Origin: DASQPR01 sp963836775
Lineage (GTDB): Bacteria > Actinomycetota > Actinomycetes > Mycobacteriales > Micromonosporaceae
Length of the DNA stretch: 64,000 bases
Assembly (NCBI GenBank): GCA_963836775.1
Contig: CAWIKR010000002.1
Span: 2,046,001-2,110,000 of the forward strand
Direction: 5' to 3'
The translations under genes and the position numbers were made by a program. Below are positions 24,746 to 34,223 of this stretch, piece after piece (the stretch's first letter is position 1; each line of letters begins with the position of its first letter). Below the pieces are notes generated by a model. It was not told the origin of the DNA, did not search any database, and saw only the letters and a list, made by a program, of their open reading frames with translations.

Positions 24746-25494
24746 TGAGCAGCCAGTCCCAATCGATGGTGATGTTGCGCCGCAACTTCAAGCACATCAC
24801 CCGGAACCCGACCACGGTGTTCAACGCGGTGCTGTTCCCGGTGGTGCTGCTGTGGATGTTCGTCTACGTCCTCGGTGACGCGTTCAACGTCGGAGTCCAC
24901 TACATCGACTACGCGACTCCGGGCCTGATCCTGCTGGCAGTCTGCTACGGGCTGGGGGCCACCGCGACCGCGGTGAACTCCGACATGACCAAGGGCATCA
25001 TCAACCGGTTCAAGGTCATGGACATCTCCCGCGGCGCGGTGCTGACCGGACACGTCATCGCCAGTCTCCTGACCAACCTGATCGCCATCGCGGCGGTCAT
25101 CGGTGTCGCCTTCGCGCTGGGCTTCAACCCGTCGGCGAGCTTCGCCGACTGGCTCGCCGTGGCCGGCATGGTGGTGCTGCTCGGCTTCGCCACCGGCTGG
25201 CTCACCGTCGCCCTCGGTCTGGCGGCGAAGTCTCCGGAGACCGCCGGTCTGGCCGCCGTACCCCTGGTCATGCTGCCATTCTTCAGCAGCGCGATCGTCC
25301 CGGCGGACAAGATGGGCGCCGGCGTCCGGCAGTTCGCGGAGTACCAGCCCTTCACACCGATCATTGAGTCCCTACGCGGGTTCCTCACCGGAACCCCGGC
25401 CACACACGACGTCCTCGCCGCCCTCGCCTGGTGCGTCGGGATCGCCCTCGTCGGCTACCTCTGGTCCCGGTCCACGTTCACCAAGCGAGCGTGA
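24745..25494 (+). CDS. ABC-2 type exporter permease (DrrB-like)
   Basis: This 249-residue protein has six hydrophobic helices (about 25-45, 52-75, 105-130, 135-160, 165-188 and 225-243). The stretch 'ITRNPTTVFNAVLFPVVLLW' near the N-terminus is typical of DrrB-type permeases. It partners the ATPase encoded just upstream. The last 17 bases overlap the end of the convergent SARP regulator gene. Such exporters often remove drugs made by the host or met in soil; the substrate cannot be deduced. Confidence 0.88.
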   Translation: MSSQSQSMVMLRRNFKHITRNPTTVFNAVLFPVVLLWMFVYVLGDAFNVGVHYIDYATPGLILLAVCYGLGATATAVNSDMTKGIINRFKVMDISRGAVLTGHVIASLLTNLIAIAAVIGVAFALGFNPSASFADWLAVAGMVVLLGFATGWLTVALGLAAKSPETAGLAAVPLVMLPFFSSAIVPADKMGAGVRQFAEYQPFTPIIESLRGFLTGTPATHDVLAALAWCVGIALVGYLWSRSTFTKRA

Positions 25495-28400
25495 CCTCGA
25501 CCAGCTCGGTCCACTCCGCCTGCGCACCCTGCCGAGCCGCCTCTGCGAACTGCGTTTCGCCGAGGCGGCTCAGCGCTGTCTGCTCGATCCGGCTCATGTC
25601 CGGGTTCGAGCGATCGGGGAGTCCGCGTACCGCTGTGCTCGCGGCAAGTAGCCGCGCGGCCTGCTCGAACTCTTCAAGCCGCAGTGCCAGGTCCGCGACC
25701 CCGACGAGCACCTGCCCGATCTGGAGTGGGTGACCCGCCTCGACCGCTGCGTGGTATGCCGCGGCGCGGAATCGGCGCGACTCGTCGAGGTCGCCGGCGA
25801 GGTAGGCCATCAGGTCGTCGGTCAGCGCGCGGACGCTCGCCCGCTCGGCCTTGTCGCCCAGCATCGACGTCGCGATGTCGAGTTGGCGGCGAGCCTCCTC
25901 GGCGTCGCCGCGCCAACGGGCCAGGTCCACCTTTGAGAGGGCCAGCTCGGCCAGCGCATCCGGCCAGGTGACGCGTTCGGCGTAGCGGTTCGCCTCGGCG
26001 ATCGCGACGGCGCTGGAGGCCTCATCGCCGAGCTGCCAGAAGAGCTGAGCCTGTCGCGCTCGCATCCGGATGACGTCATCGATGGCGCCGACCTCGGTCA
26101 CCACCGCGATAGCCTCTTCGTAGTAGTCGCATGCGCGGGCGAATTCGCCGCGCATGGCGATGCGGTCGGCCAGCTCGGTCAGCGCGAATGAGATCCCAAA
26201 CCGTTCGCCCAGCGCCCGAAACTCAGCGAGGGCCTTTTCAAGGTACGCATCAGCGTCGCGCTCACCATGGCCCATCTGGATCCGCATCTTGCCGAGCTGC
26301 AGCCGGGCGAGTGCGCGGACCCAGGGATCCTTCTCGTCCAGCAACTCCTCCCAGGCCGGCAGGACCGCGTCCGGCGCCTCCAACATCCGCTCCAGCGGGG
26401 TCACCAGACTCAGCATCGAGTTGCCGGCCGGACTGCGCTGGCCGAGCTCGTACGCCTTGTGGATCCACTCCGCCACGTTGCGTTCGTCGGCCCGCCCGGA
26501 GCCCCCGAACAGCACGATAAGCGCGTAGACCATGGCTCTGATCTCATCGGGAACGTCGCCGGGCGTATTGGCGGCCGCGGTGATCAGCTCGATGCCTTCG
26601 GCCTTTTGTCCGCTGAGCCACCAGTACCAGCCGGCACCGGCCGCGAGCCGCATCGCGCCGTGTGCCTCGCCGGCGGCGAGCGCCCCACGCATCGCGGAGC
26701 TGATGTTGTCGTGCTCGCCGCCGAGTGTGGCGAGCCATTCCAACTGGCGGGCGCGGCGCAGCTCCGGGTCCGCGGTCTCGGCGAGCTCGGTGAAGTAGGC
26801 CAGGTGCGCGTGCCGCGCCAGCTCCGTTTCGCCCGCCTCGGCGAGGCGTTCCCGGCTGTACTCCTTGATCGTGCCGAGCATCCGGTATCGAGGCGCGCCG
26901 TCGCCGCCGGCGACCAGCAGCGACTTCTCGGTCAGCGCGGTGAGCAGATCGAGCACGTCCGCGGCGTCCACCGCGTCGCCGGCACAGACGCGCTCGGCTG
27001 CTTCCAGGCTTGCGCCGCCGGAGAAGACCGAGAGCCTGCGCAGGACCATCCGTTCGGCGTCGGTCAGCAGTTCCCAGCTCCAGTCGACGACCGCCCGCAG
27101 CGTCCGGTGCCGGGGCAGCTCGGTGCGGCTGCCTCCGGTCAGCAGGCGGAACCGGTCGTCCAGCCGTGCGGCGAGCTGATCGAGGGTCATGGTCCGCAGT
27201 CTGGCCGCGGCGAGTTCGATCGCCAGCGGCATGCCGTCCAGCGCCCGGCAAATGCGCGCCATCGTCGACAACGTGTGGACGTCGATCGCGAGGTCCTTGC
27301 GTACTGCGCTGGCTCGTTCCTGCAGCAGCCGCACGGCGGGCGAGGACTCGATCTCGCGAAGGCCGGCGCCGTCGGCGGGTAGGACCAACGGCGCGACCGG
27401 CCACAATGCCTCGCCGATGATGCCGAGCGGCTCCCGGCTCGTCGCGAGGATCCGCAGCCGCTGGCACTCCCCGAGTAGCCGATGGGCGAACGCCGCTGCG
27501 GACTCGATCACGTGCTCGCAGTTGTCCAGGATCAGCAGCATGTCGCGCTCGCGGATCGCCGCGATGACCCGATCCGTCGGTTCCGCGGGCGATGTATCGC
27601 CGAGCAGCGCATCCCGCAAGCCAAGTGCGCCGAGCGTCGAGTTGGCTACGTCATCATCGGGCCCGATCGGCGCGAGCTCCACCAGCCACGCACCGCCCGG
27701 CAGGTCGCCGAGCAGCGTCCGCGCGGTCTCCGAAGCCAGTCGGGTCTTCCCGGAGCCGCCCGGTCCGATGAGGGTGGTCAGCCGATGCTCGCCGACGAGT
27801 TCGCCGACCGCAGCGACATCCGAGTCCTTGCCGACATAGCTGGTCAGCTCGGCACGCAGGTTGGTCTTCCGGTTCTCCTCCCGCCGACCCAGCTCGCCCC
27901 GCAGCAACGCCACGTGCAGCGCGGACAGCTCGGGCGACGGATCGACGCCCAGGGTGTCGGCCAGGGTTTCCTTCGTGCGCTGATAGACGAGCAGCGCTTC
28001 GGTGTCCCGACCGGTGGCGACGAGGGTGCGCATCAATGCGGTGACAAGCCGTTCCCGTACCGGATTTGCGGCAACCAGGTCGGTTAGCTCGGTGACCAGA
28101 TCCCGGCCGTGGCCGAGGCCGATCTCAGCGTCGAACCGATCCTCCATGGTGGCCAGGCGCATGCCGTCGAACCTGGTGACCGCCGCGTCAAACGCCCCGC
28201 TGTCCTGCAGACCGACGTCTTGCATGGCGGCACCACGCCACAGGTCGAGGGCCTCGCGGAGGAGCGGCAGCCGGCGTCGGTCATCATCATTGCCGGCCTG
28301 AGCGACGAGGCGTTCGAAGCGCACGGCATCGACGGCGTCGGGGTCCACAATCAGCCGGTAGCCGTTCGTCTGCCCCTCGACCGAGCCTTCCGGCAGCACC

Positions 28401-28675
28401 TTCCGCAGCCGGGAAGCCAAGCGTTGGAGTGCATTCGCCGCGTCCGCCGGTGGGTTCTCGCCCCAGATCCAGTCGATGAGCGTCGACTTCGGGACCACGC
28501 GACCTGGCTCGAGCGCCAGGGCGATCAGCAAAGCGCGCAACCTCGCGCCCGGCACGTCGGCTAAGACGCCGTCATCCGTGCGAACCTCGAATGAGCCCAG
28601 CATCCCGATATGCACCTGGCTGATTTTGCCATGGATGGTGGTCGGGTCTTCGGCCGCTAGTTTCGCAAGATCCAC
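25478..28675 (-). CDS. Large SARP/BTAD regulator with NB-ARC ATPase and TPR-like repeats
   Basis: This 1065-residue protein has an OmpR-like DNA-binding domain (about 22-105), a BTAD helical domain (about 115-260, ending 'LADTLGVDPSPELSALHVALL'), an NTPase module with P-loop 'LIGPGGSGKTRLA' (about 300-312) and Walker B 'MLLILDNCEHV', and a long helical repeat region to the end. This is the AfsR/'BTAD plus ATPase' layout of actinomycete activators. The GTG at 28675 is the longest start; 28615 or ATG 28603 ('MLGSFEV') may be correct, as family proteins begin there. Its 3' end overlaps the exporter permease gene tail to tail. Confidence 0.9.
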   Translation of the reverse strand: MDLAKLAAEDPTTIHGKISQVHIGMLGSFEVRTDDGVLADVPGARLRALLIALALEPGRVVPKSTLIDWIWGENPPADAANALQRLASRLRKVLPEGSVEGQTNGYRLIVDPDAVDAVRFERLVAQAGNDDDRRRLPLLREALDLWRGAAMQDVGLQDSGAFDAAVTRFDGMRLATMEDRFDAEIGLGHGRDLVTELTDLVAANPVRERLVTALMRTLVATGRDTEALLVYQRTKETLADTLGVDPSPELSALHVALLRGELGRREENRKTNLRAELTSYVGKDSDVAAVGELVGEHRLTTLIGPGGSGKTRLASETARTLLGDLPGGAWLVELAPIGPDDDVANSTLGALGLRDALLGDTSPAEPTDRVIAAIRERDMLLILDNCEHVIESAAAFAHRLLGECQRLRILATSREPLGIIGEALWPVAPLVLPADGAGLREIESSPAVRLLQERASAVRKDLAIDVHTLSTMARICRALDGMPLAIELAAARLRTMTLDQLAARLDDRFRLLTGGSRTELPRHRTLRAVVDWSWELLTDAERMVLRRLSVFSGGASLEAAERVCAGDAVDAADVLDLLTALTEKSLLVAGGDGAPRYRMLGTIKEYSRERLAEAGETELARHAHLAYFTELAETADPELRRARQLEWLATLGGEHDNISSAMRGALAAGEAHGAMRLAAGAGWYWWLSGQKAEGIELITAAANTPGDVPDEIRAMVYALIVLFGGSGRADERNVAEWIHKAYELGQRSPAGNSMLSLVTPLERMLEAPDAVLPAWEELLDEKDPWVRALARLQLGKMRIQMGHGERDADAYLEKALAEFRALGERFGISFALTELADRIAMRGEFARACDYYEEAIAVVTEVGAIDDVIRMRARQAQLFWQLGDEASSAVAIAEANRYAERVTWPDALAELALSKVDLARWRGDAEEARRQLDIATSMLGDKAERASVRALTDDLMAYLAGDLDESRRFRAAAYHAAVEAGHPLQIGQVLVGVADLALRLEEFEQAARLLAASTAVRGLPDRSNPDMSRIEQTALSRLGETQFAEAARQGAQAEWTELVEVTLAW

Positions 28676-28765
28676 ACTTTTCGAACCGAACCGGGGTTCG
28701 CCGCGCGATTTGCACCCCGGTCCGGTTCAAAACTCTGGATCATGGCATCGCATGGCTGCGGCGTC

Positions 28766-30016
28766 CTAGACGGCCGTCGCTTCGAGCGCGAGATCCGGCG
28801 ACGGCGCCACCGGCTCCGGGGCCACCTGCGCCGCGGGTGGCCGAGCTATCACCAGCAGGACGAAGCCGCACGCCGCGATGCCGGCTGCAATCGCGTACGA
28901 AGTCCGGTAACCGAAGTGCTGTGACGCACCCAGGATCGGCCCGGCCAGGATCAAGCCGGCCGCGAACGTGTTGGAGAACAACGTCGACGCGCGTCCCGGA
29001 TGGGCCGGCATCAAGTCCTGGATGTAGGTCACACCGAGTCCCTGTACCAGCGAAATCGTGCAGGCGTTCAGGACCTGTGCGGCCAGCAGCACCCAGACAT
29101 GCTGTGCCGTGCCCGCGATCAGCAGATAGGCGATGCTGACCAGAGGCCCGGCGAGCAGCAGCCGGCGCAACGGCACCCGGGTCGACAGCGCGCCGAACGA
29201 CAGCATCAGCGGGATCTCCAGCGCGGCACAGAGCCCGAGGATCAGGCCGGCGTTGTTCAGCGGGGCGTGCAGCGGCCCGGTGATCAACAGTGACATCGAT
29301 TGGACGCCGAGACCGGTGGCGCACTGCAGCAGCGCGAACGCGAGCACGCTCATCGCGACCACCCGGCGCGACGCCTCCCGGCGGACCACCATGGTGCCGC
29401 CAGGCCCGCCTCCCGCTGACGCCGCAACCACGGCTGGCTTCGGTTCCGGCAGCCAGACATACGCCACCAGGGCCGCCACCGCGTACATGACCGCGGCGAA
29501 TCCGTAGGACGCGGTGAATCCGCCGAGATCCAGCAGCAGCGCGGCCAGCGGCGGTCCGCCCACCCAGGCGATCGAAAACAGGGTACGCAGAGCACTGGTC
29601 GTCATCGCGGCAGTCGGCGAGTCTTGCAGCACCACCCGGGCGTACGCGAATGCCTGCGGCATCACCGAGCCGGCGATCGCCATCATCGTGACCGCGACCG
29701 CCAACAGCACCCAGTAGTCCCGGACGAAGGCGGTCACCGTGGTGCTCACGACGCCGGCGAGCGCGGCGACCAGGAGGATGCGCCGCCGGATCGGCCGGCG
29801 GTCCGAGACCCGGCCGACCATTGTGGAGACGGCGACACCGGCCAGCGGTGAGCTGACCAGGAAGAGCGTCACCTGCCAGGAGTTGGCGTGCACTTCGTCG
29901 GTGAGGAACAGCGTCAGGAACGGCGACCACATCGCGGTGGACAAGCCGGTGGCCAGGAACACCAGGCCGAGCGGATACCAGCGCCGGATCGCGGCGCGCA
30001 TCGCCGGCGCGGTCAC
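28766..30016 (-). CDS. MFS transporter, sugar-efflux (SetA) type
   Basis: A transporter of 416 residues with twelve predicted helices in two halves. 'TGLSTAMWSPFLTLFLTDEV' near the N-terminus and 'GRVSDRRPIRRRILL' in loop 2-3 fit the Set family of sugar-efflux transporters. A long Gly/Ala/Arg central loop lies near 200-220. The GTG at 30016 overlaps the stop of the ROK regulator upstream (GTGA), so the two are co-translated; ROK proteins sense sugars, which supports a sugar or sugar-derivative substrate. Confidence 0.82.
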   Translation of the reverse strand: MTAPAMRAAIRRWYPLGLVFLATGLSTAMWSPFLTLFLTDEVHANSWQVTLFLVSSPLAGVAVSTMVGRVSDRRPIRRRILLVAALAGVVSTTVTAFVRDYWVLLAVAVTMMAIAGSVMPQAFAYARVVLQDSPTAAMTTSALRTLFSIAWVGGPPLAALLLDLGGFTASYGFAAVMYAVAALVAYVWLPEPKPAVVAASAGGGPGGTMVVRREASRRVVAMSVLAFALLQCATGLGVQSMSLLITGPLHAPLNNAGLILGLCAALEIPLMLSFGALSTRVPLRRLLLAGPLVSIAYLLIAGTAQHVWVLLAAQVLNACTISLVQGLGVTYIQDLMPAHPGRASTLFSNTFAAGLILAGPILGASQHFGYRTSYAIAAGIAACGFVLLVIARPPAAQVAPEPVAPSPDLALEATAV

Positions 30017-31164
30017 AGCGCGGCCGCCACATCGACCTCGTGCCGCGCAAGCGCGACCGCACCGAGCACCTCGGCATCGGCTGGTGTCGCGCCACCGACC
30101 ACTTCGACGGCGTCGGCCGCGGGCGGTGCCGCGAACCGTTCGATGGCCTCGGCGATGCCCTCGATGATCGGGCGGCCGGCGGCGCCGGCGATGCCGTCCA
30201 CGATGATTGCCTCCGGGTTGAGCATCGTGCAGGCGTCGGCGAGTGGCCGACCGACCGTGCGGCCAAGGTCGCGCAACAGCCGGGTCATGCCGGCGTCACC
30301 CTCGGCGGCCAGGGACAGCATCGCCGGATAGGTCAGCGGCTGGTCGTAGGCCGGCTGAGCCACATCGATCAGCCTGGCTCCGATGGTGTGGATCAGGCAG
30401 CCACGGCCGCCGCAGGCGCACAGCGGCCCGTCGGCGTCGATCTGGATGTGCGCCAGCTCGCCGGCGAACCCCGTGAAGCCCCGATACAGCCAGCCGTTCA
30501 GGACGAGTCCGGCGCCGACGCTGTATTCGCCGAGCTTGACGTAGACGAAACTGTGGCGGTCGCGGCCGGCACCGAATGCGTACTCACCGAGGGCGCCGAG
30601 ATTGGCGTCGTTCTCGATCAGCACCCGAGTGCCGAGCCGGGCGGCGAGGTCCGCGGCCGGGTCATTGCGCAGCCAGGTGATGAACCCGTGCCCCCGGCCC
30701 GCCGGCAACCCAACGCCGCGCTGATACGGCGCCGGCACTCCGAGCACCACACACGCGAGTTCCGCGGTCGCGTAACCGGCCGTGCCGGCGAGCTTGGTCA
30801 GCAGCTCGGCGGCCGTGTCGAGGCTGACCTCGTGGCCGGCCACGGAGTGCGTGTCCTCGGCGAGAATCTGCCCGCTCGGCGTGGCGACAGCGAGCCGCAA
30901 CGTGCCGGTCGACCAGCAGACGATGCCAATCGCTGACGGCCGGACCGCGAGGGTGAGCACCTCGGCCGGACGCCCGGGCCGGCCGCTGACGGCCAGCTCC
31001 TGGCTCACCACGAGACCTCGATCGATCAGATTCCGGACGATTCCGGAGACGGTGGCCTTCGGCAGGTCGAGGCGGAGGCCAAGCTCGCCGCGGCTGACGT
31101 GACCTCGGCAGGCGATCTCGGCAAGGGCGCGACGGTGAAGTGTAGGGAGATCTGCGACTGCCAC
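30013..31164 (-). CDS. ROK family transcriptional regulator
   Basis: This 383-residue protein has an N-terminal winged helix (about 5-65, 'GHVSRGELGLRLDLPKATVS') and a ROK sugar-kinase-like domain (about 75-375). 'LIENDANLGALGEYAFGAG' contains the catalytic-type Asp, and the zinc loop 'CACGGRGCL' has the usual three cysteines. ROK repressors bind sugars or phosphosugars. The ATP-binding DxGGT motif expected near residue 80 is degraded ('IGIVCWSTGTL'), pointing to a regulator rather than a kinase. The start is GTG 31164. It is the first gene of an operon with the MFS transporter. Confidence 0.88.
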   Translation of the reverse strand: MAVADLPTLHRRALAEIACRGHVSRGELGLRLDLPKATVSGIVRNLIDRGLVVSQELAVSGRPGRPAEVLTLAVRPSAIGIVCWSTGTLRLAVATPSGQILAEDTHSVAGHEVSLDTAAELLTKLAGTAGYATAELACVVLGVPAPYQRGVGLPAGRGHGFITWLRNDPAADLAARLGTRVLIENDANLGALGEYAFGAGRDRHSFVYVKLGEYSVGAGLVLNGWLYRGFTGFAGELAHIQIDADGPLCACGGRGCLIHTIGARLIDVAQPAYDQPLTYPAMLSLAAEGDAGMTRLLRDLGRTVGRPLADACTMLNPEAIIVDGIAGAAGRPIIEGIAEAIERFAAPPAADAVEVVGGATPADAEVLGAVALARHEVDVAAAL

Positions 31165-31385
31165 ATGACGATCTTAAGGGTTCGGCTACCGCTGTCCAAT
31201 CATCCGCTCAGTCATGGCGAAACGAGCAGTGAATAGTTCGGTCTGAGCCAAAAGGGTCCGGTCGCACCGAAATCGATCAGAAGGAACCACGGACAACCGG
31301 GGATGACCGCGAGCGGCCACAAATGAGGCCCCGGCCGCCGGTGGGACGCCCACGCTCCACTGATGGGACGAGAACTCAGACGCGA

Positions 31386-31673
31386 CTAGCGCATTCGCCT
31401 GTTCGGGATTGGCCGGATGAAGGTCCAGTGCTTGCCAACCGGGCAGTACTGATAACGGACCGGGCCGAACCGGATCGCGTTGAACGAGACCCCGGGCATC
31501 CATTTCGTGGTGAAGACGTGGCCGTCGCGGCACTGCACCAGGGTGTCTGGGCCGAATTTGAACCCACGACCGCGCATCCGCCCGCCGAGAATCCAGGCGC
31601 CGATTCCGCCCACCGCAATGATCGCGAGGGTGATGATCACCGCAGTGATCATGGTTCGGGAATCTGCGGCCAC
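31386..31673 (-). CDS. Small conserved membrane protein
   Basis: The protein of up to 95 residues has one N-terminal membrane helix (about 8-30) followed by a soluble part with 'VQCRDGHVFTTKWMPGVSFNAIRFG' like features split over two strands and 'QYCPVGKHWTFIRPI'. Two cysteines, in 'QCRDGH' and 'QYCPVGKHW', with nearby histidines could bind metal. I recognise this as a widespread actinobacterial family without known function. The GTG at 31673 and an ATG at 31652 are both possible starts. Confidence 0.7.
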   Translation of the reverse strand: MAADSRTMITAVIITLAIIAVGGIGAWILGGRMRGRGFKFGPDTLVQCRDGHVFTTKWMPGVSFNAIRFGPVRYQYCPVGKHWTFIRPIPNRRMR

Positions 31674-31693
31674 AATTCACGTATACCACTGAT

Positions 31694-31714
31694 TGCTGAG
31701 AGCGGCTCTCAGCA
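31694..31714. promoter_or_regulatory. Perfect palindrome between divergent genes
   Basis: TGCTGAGAG, a CGG centre and CTCTCAGCA form a perfect 9-bp inverted repeat. It lies 20 bases upstream of the small membrane gene and 160 bases upstream of the HD-GYP/LuxR gene, so it is likelier an operator than a terminator. Confidence 0.5.
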
Positions 31715-31876
31715 TCGTGGAATGGGCGTCAGGTAGCAGCAGCCCGAGCGCCTTCACTCCAACGCCAGGTGGCGACGCTTGGCGTTGGCATTAGCGGGTA
31801 GGGCGCGATCAAGAACAAGGCGACGGAGCGGAGTTTCTCCGTCGTCGGCGCCCCGACTTTGGACCGAGCCCAATCT

Positions 31877-33457
31877 ATGCTGACGGCTGTGGCCGGGTCG
31901 TCGGCGGAGATCAGGGTGCGGCGAGCCGAGTTGCTCGCCGTCCTGTCGCTCGGTGCTGATCTGGGGCTCGGCCAGCCATTGGAACACGTGCTGCGGGAGT
32001 GCCTGATCGCGCTGCGGCTGGCCGAGCGGGCCGGCCTGGACGCACCGGCTCGCGGCGTCGTCTGCCACACCGCGTTGCTGACCTGGGTCGGCTGCCACGT
32101 CGACGCCTACGAGCAGGCGAAATGGTTCGGCGACGACCTCGCGTTCAAGTCCGACTTCGCCACTGTCGACGGGCCCGGGATGGGCTTCGTGCTGCAGCAT
32201 CTCGGCGCCGGCCGGCCGGCGCTGGACCGCGCCCGGCTGGGAATGTCACTGCTCGCCGGCGGCCGGCGCGAGGTGGGCGAGATCATCGACAATCACCGGC
32301 GCGCGAGCGAGGCGCTGGCCGCGGCGCTCGGTCTTGACCCGGCGGTACGCGAGAGCCTGGGCCAAGCCTTCGAGCGCTGGGACGGCAAGGGGACACCGGG
32401 AGTGGCCCGCGGCGACCAGATCTCGATCGCCTCGCGGCTGGTCTGCCTCTCCGACGTTGTCGAGGTGTTCCACCGTCTCGGCGGAGTGGCGGCCGCGGTC
32501 GAGGTGGCCCGGCAGCGCAGCGGCACCCAGTTCGATCCGGCCATCGTGGACCTGTTCTGCGCGTACGCGGACGAGGTGCTGGCCGGCGTCGACGAGGCGA
32601 CCACGTGGGACGCCGTCGTCGCGTCGGAACCGGATCTCGACCGGGTGCTCACCGGCGCCGAGCTGGACGCCGCTCTTGGTGCAGTCGCGGACTTCGTTGA
32701 CGTCAAGTCGCCGTACACGCTCGGGCACTCGGCCGCCGTCGCCGAACTGGCCGCCGCCGCCGCGCGAACCGCGGGCCTCCCCGAAGCCGACATCGTGCTG
32801 GTGCGCCGCGCCGGACTGGTCCATGACCTCGGCCGTCTCGGGGTGCCGAACACGATCTGGGACAAGCCGTCCGCGCTCACGCTCAGCGAGCAGGAGCGTG
32901 TTCGGATGCACCCCTACCTCACCGAGCGGATGCTCGCCTCGTCGCCGCTGGCACCACTAGGCGCCGTCGCGATCCAGCATCACGAGCACCTCGATGGCAG
33001 CGGCTATCCCCGGGGCGTACGCGGATCCGCCCTCACGCCGGCCGGCCGGATCCTGGCCGCCGCCGACGCCTATCGCAGCAAGCTCGAACCCCGGCCATAC
33101 CGCGATGAGCTGACGCCCGAGGTCGCGGCCGTCCACCTTCGTGCCGAAGTGACCGCCGGCCGGCTGGATCCGGCAGCCGTGGACGCGGTACTGCGGTGCG
33201 CCGGTCACCCGCGGCGGCGCCGGTCCACCTGGCCGGCCGGGCTCACCAACCGGGAGGTCGAGGTGCTCCGGCTGGCCGCGCGCGGGCTGTCCAGCCAGGA
33301 GATCGCCGTGCGGCTCGGCATCACTCGGAAGACCGCGGCCAATCACGTCGAGCACATCTACACCAAGATCGGCGTCACGAACCGCGCGCTGGCCAGCCTC
33401 TACGCCGCTCAGCACGGACTGGTCGGCGCGGAATCGGAGGCATCGCCGGCCGGATAG
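31877..33457 (+). CDS. HD-GYP domain protein with LuxR-type DNA-binding domain
   Basis: This 526-residue fusion protein has three parts. An N-terminal HD-like region (about 20-240) keeps only scattered matches ('FERWDGKGTPG'). A second HD-GYP domain (about 260-440) has 'HDLGRLGVP' (from about 316) and 'HHEHLDGSGYPRG' (from about 368), the metal and GYP motifs of cyclic-di-nucleotide or related phosphodiesterases. A LuxR-type HTH follows (about 455-515: 'LTNREVEVLRLAARGLSSQE'). Joining a phosphodiesterase-like sensor directly to a DNA-binding domain suggests nucleotide-dependent transcription control. ATG 31877 is preferred to TTG 31859. Confidence 0.87.
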   Translation: MLTAVAGSSAEIRVRRAELLAVLSLGADLGLGQPLEHVLRECLIALRLAERAGLDAPARGVVCHTALLTWVGCHVDAYEQAKWFGDDLAFKSDFATVDGPGMGFVLQHLGAGRPALDRARLGMSLLAGGRREVGEIIDNHRRASEALAAALGLDPAVRESLGQAFERWDGKGTPGVARGDQISIASRLVCLSDVVEVFHRLGGVAAAVEVARQRSGTQFDPAIVDLFCAYADEVLAGVDEATTWDAVVASEPDLDRVLTGAELDAALGAVADFVDVKSPYTLGHSAAVAELAAAAARTAGLPEADIVLVRRAGLVHDLGRLGVPNTIWDKPSALTLSEQERVRMHPYLTERMLASSPLAPLGAVAIQHHEHLDGSGYPRGVRGSALTPAGRILAAADAYRSKLEPRPYRDELTPEVAAVHLRAEVTAGRLDPAAVDAVLRCAGHPRRRRSTWPAGLTNREVEVLRLAARGLSSQEIAVRLGITRKTAANHVEHIYTKIGVTNRALASLYAAQHGLVGAESEASPAG

Positions 33458-33492
33458 GCGAACTCGAGCCGTAGGTGAAACGCCCGCCGAAG

Positions 33493-33510
33493 ATGAGGTG
33501 ATCGCCTCAT
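33493..33510. promoter_or_regulatory. 18-bp near-perfect palindrome, possible LuxR-type site
   Basis: ATGAGGTGATCGCCTCAT matches its complement at 16 of 18 positions. It lies 36 bases after the HD-GYP/LuxR gene and about 80 bases before the SRPBCC gene, where an operator for that regulator would be expected. Confidence 0.4.
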
Positions 33511-33591
33511 GCTCGGATGATCAATGGCTCCTAGCGTCGGAACCGTCCAGCGGGCGCAGCCGAGCGCCGCTGCTCACGCTCTGGAGGAGTC

Positions 33592-34146
33592 ATGGCACAG
33601 GTCACCTGGGACGGCGGATCCGCGTACGAGATGGTGCTGAAAGCCCACACCGCCGCGCCGCCGGCCGCGGTCTTCAGCCTGCTCACCGATCTGTCCGCGC
33701 ATCTGGATTGGGGTGGTCGGCGGCAGCGCCGCAACTTCCGCCTGACGGCGCTGAACGCCGCCACCGCGGTGCCGGGCGGCGCACGCGCCGGCACCGAATT
33801 CGTCAGCGAAGGCGTGATCCCGATGACGAAGGCACCGTCCCGCGACCACAGCACCGTCGTCGCGGCCGAGCCGCCGTCGATCTTCGAGTTCCACACCGAC
33901 AGCGTCACCATCTGGCCTCGGGGCGGCCGTTCGGAGACTCGCTGGGAGCATCGCTATGAGATCCGGCCGGACGGTGCCGGAAGCGCGGTCACCTACCGTC
34001 TGCGCCTGGCCGCCGCCACTAACCCGCCGCTGCGGATGCGGGCGCCGGTGATGCGCACCATGACGCACCGCGTGATGATCCCGATGCTGTGCCGGCGCGG
34101 CTTCGACAACCTGCTGAAAGCGGCAGCTCAGACCGTCGCATCGTAG
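33592..34146 (+). CDS. SRPBCC (START-like) family protein
   Basis: The protein has 184 residues with the helix-grip pattern: a first strand 'YEMVLKAHTAAPPAAVFSLL', a central 'DWGGRRQRRNFRL', antiparallel strands 'RWEHRYEIRPDG' and 'SAVTYRLRLAA', and a long C-terminal helix to 'FDNLLKAAAQ'. This fold binds hydrophobic ligands or acts as cyclase/hydrolase in many pathways; no specific active site is visible. A GGAGGAG ribosome site precedes ATG 33592. It is downstream of the HD-GYP/LuxR gene and may be controlled by it. Confidence 0.8.
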   Translation: MAQVTWDGGSAYEMVLKAHTAAPPAAVFSLLTDLSAHLDWGGRRQRRNFRLTALNAATAVPGGARAGTEFVSEGVIPMTKAPSRDHSTVVAAEPPSIFEFHTDSVTIWPRGGRSETRWEHRYEIRPDGAGSAVTYRLRLAAATNPPLRMRAPVMRTMTHRVMIPMLCRRGFDNLLKAAAQTVAS

Positions 34147-34223
34147 AGAAGCGCGGCGGGGCAAGGCCGAGCACAACGAGTAAATCGGTTGCTGCGCGCG
34201 GCGGCCGATCTGATACTCCGACC

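Noticed and set aside
26267..27382. Rightward 371-codon frame opposite the SARP regulator
   Set aside because: The sense strand has BTAD and ATPase motifs; the antisense product has none.
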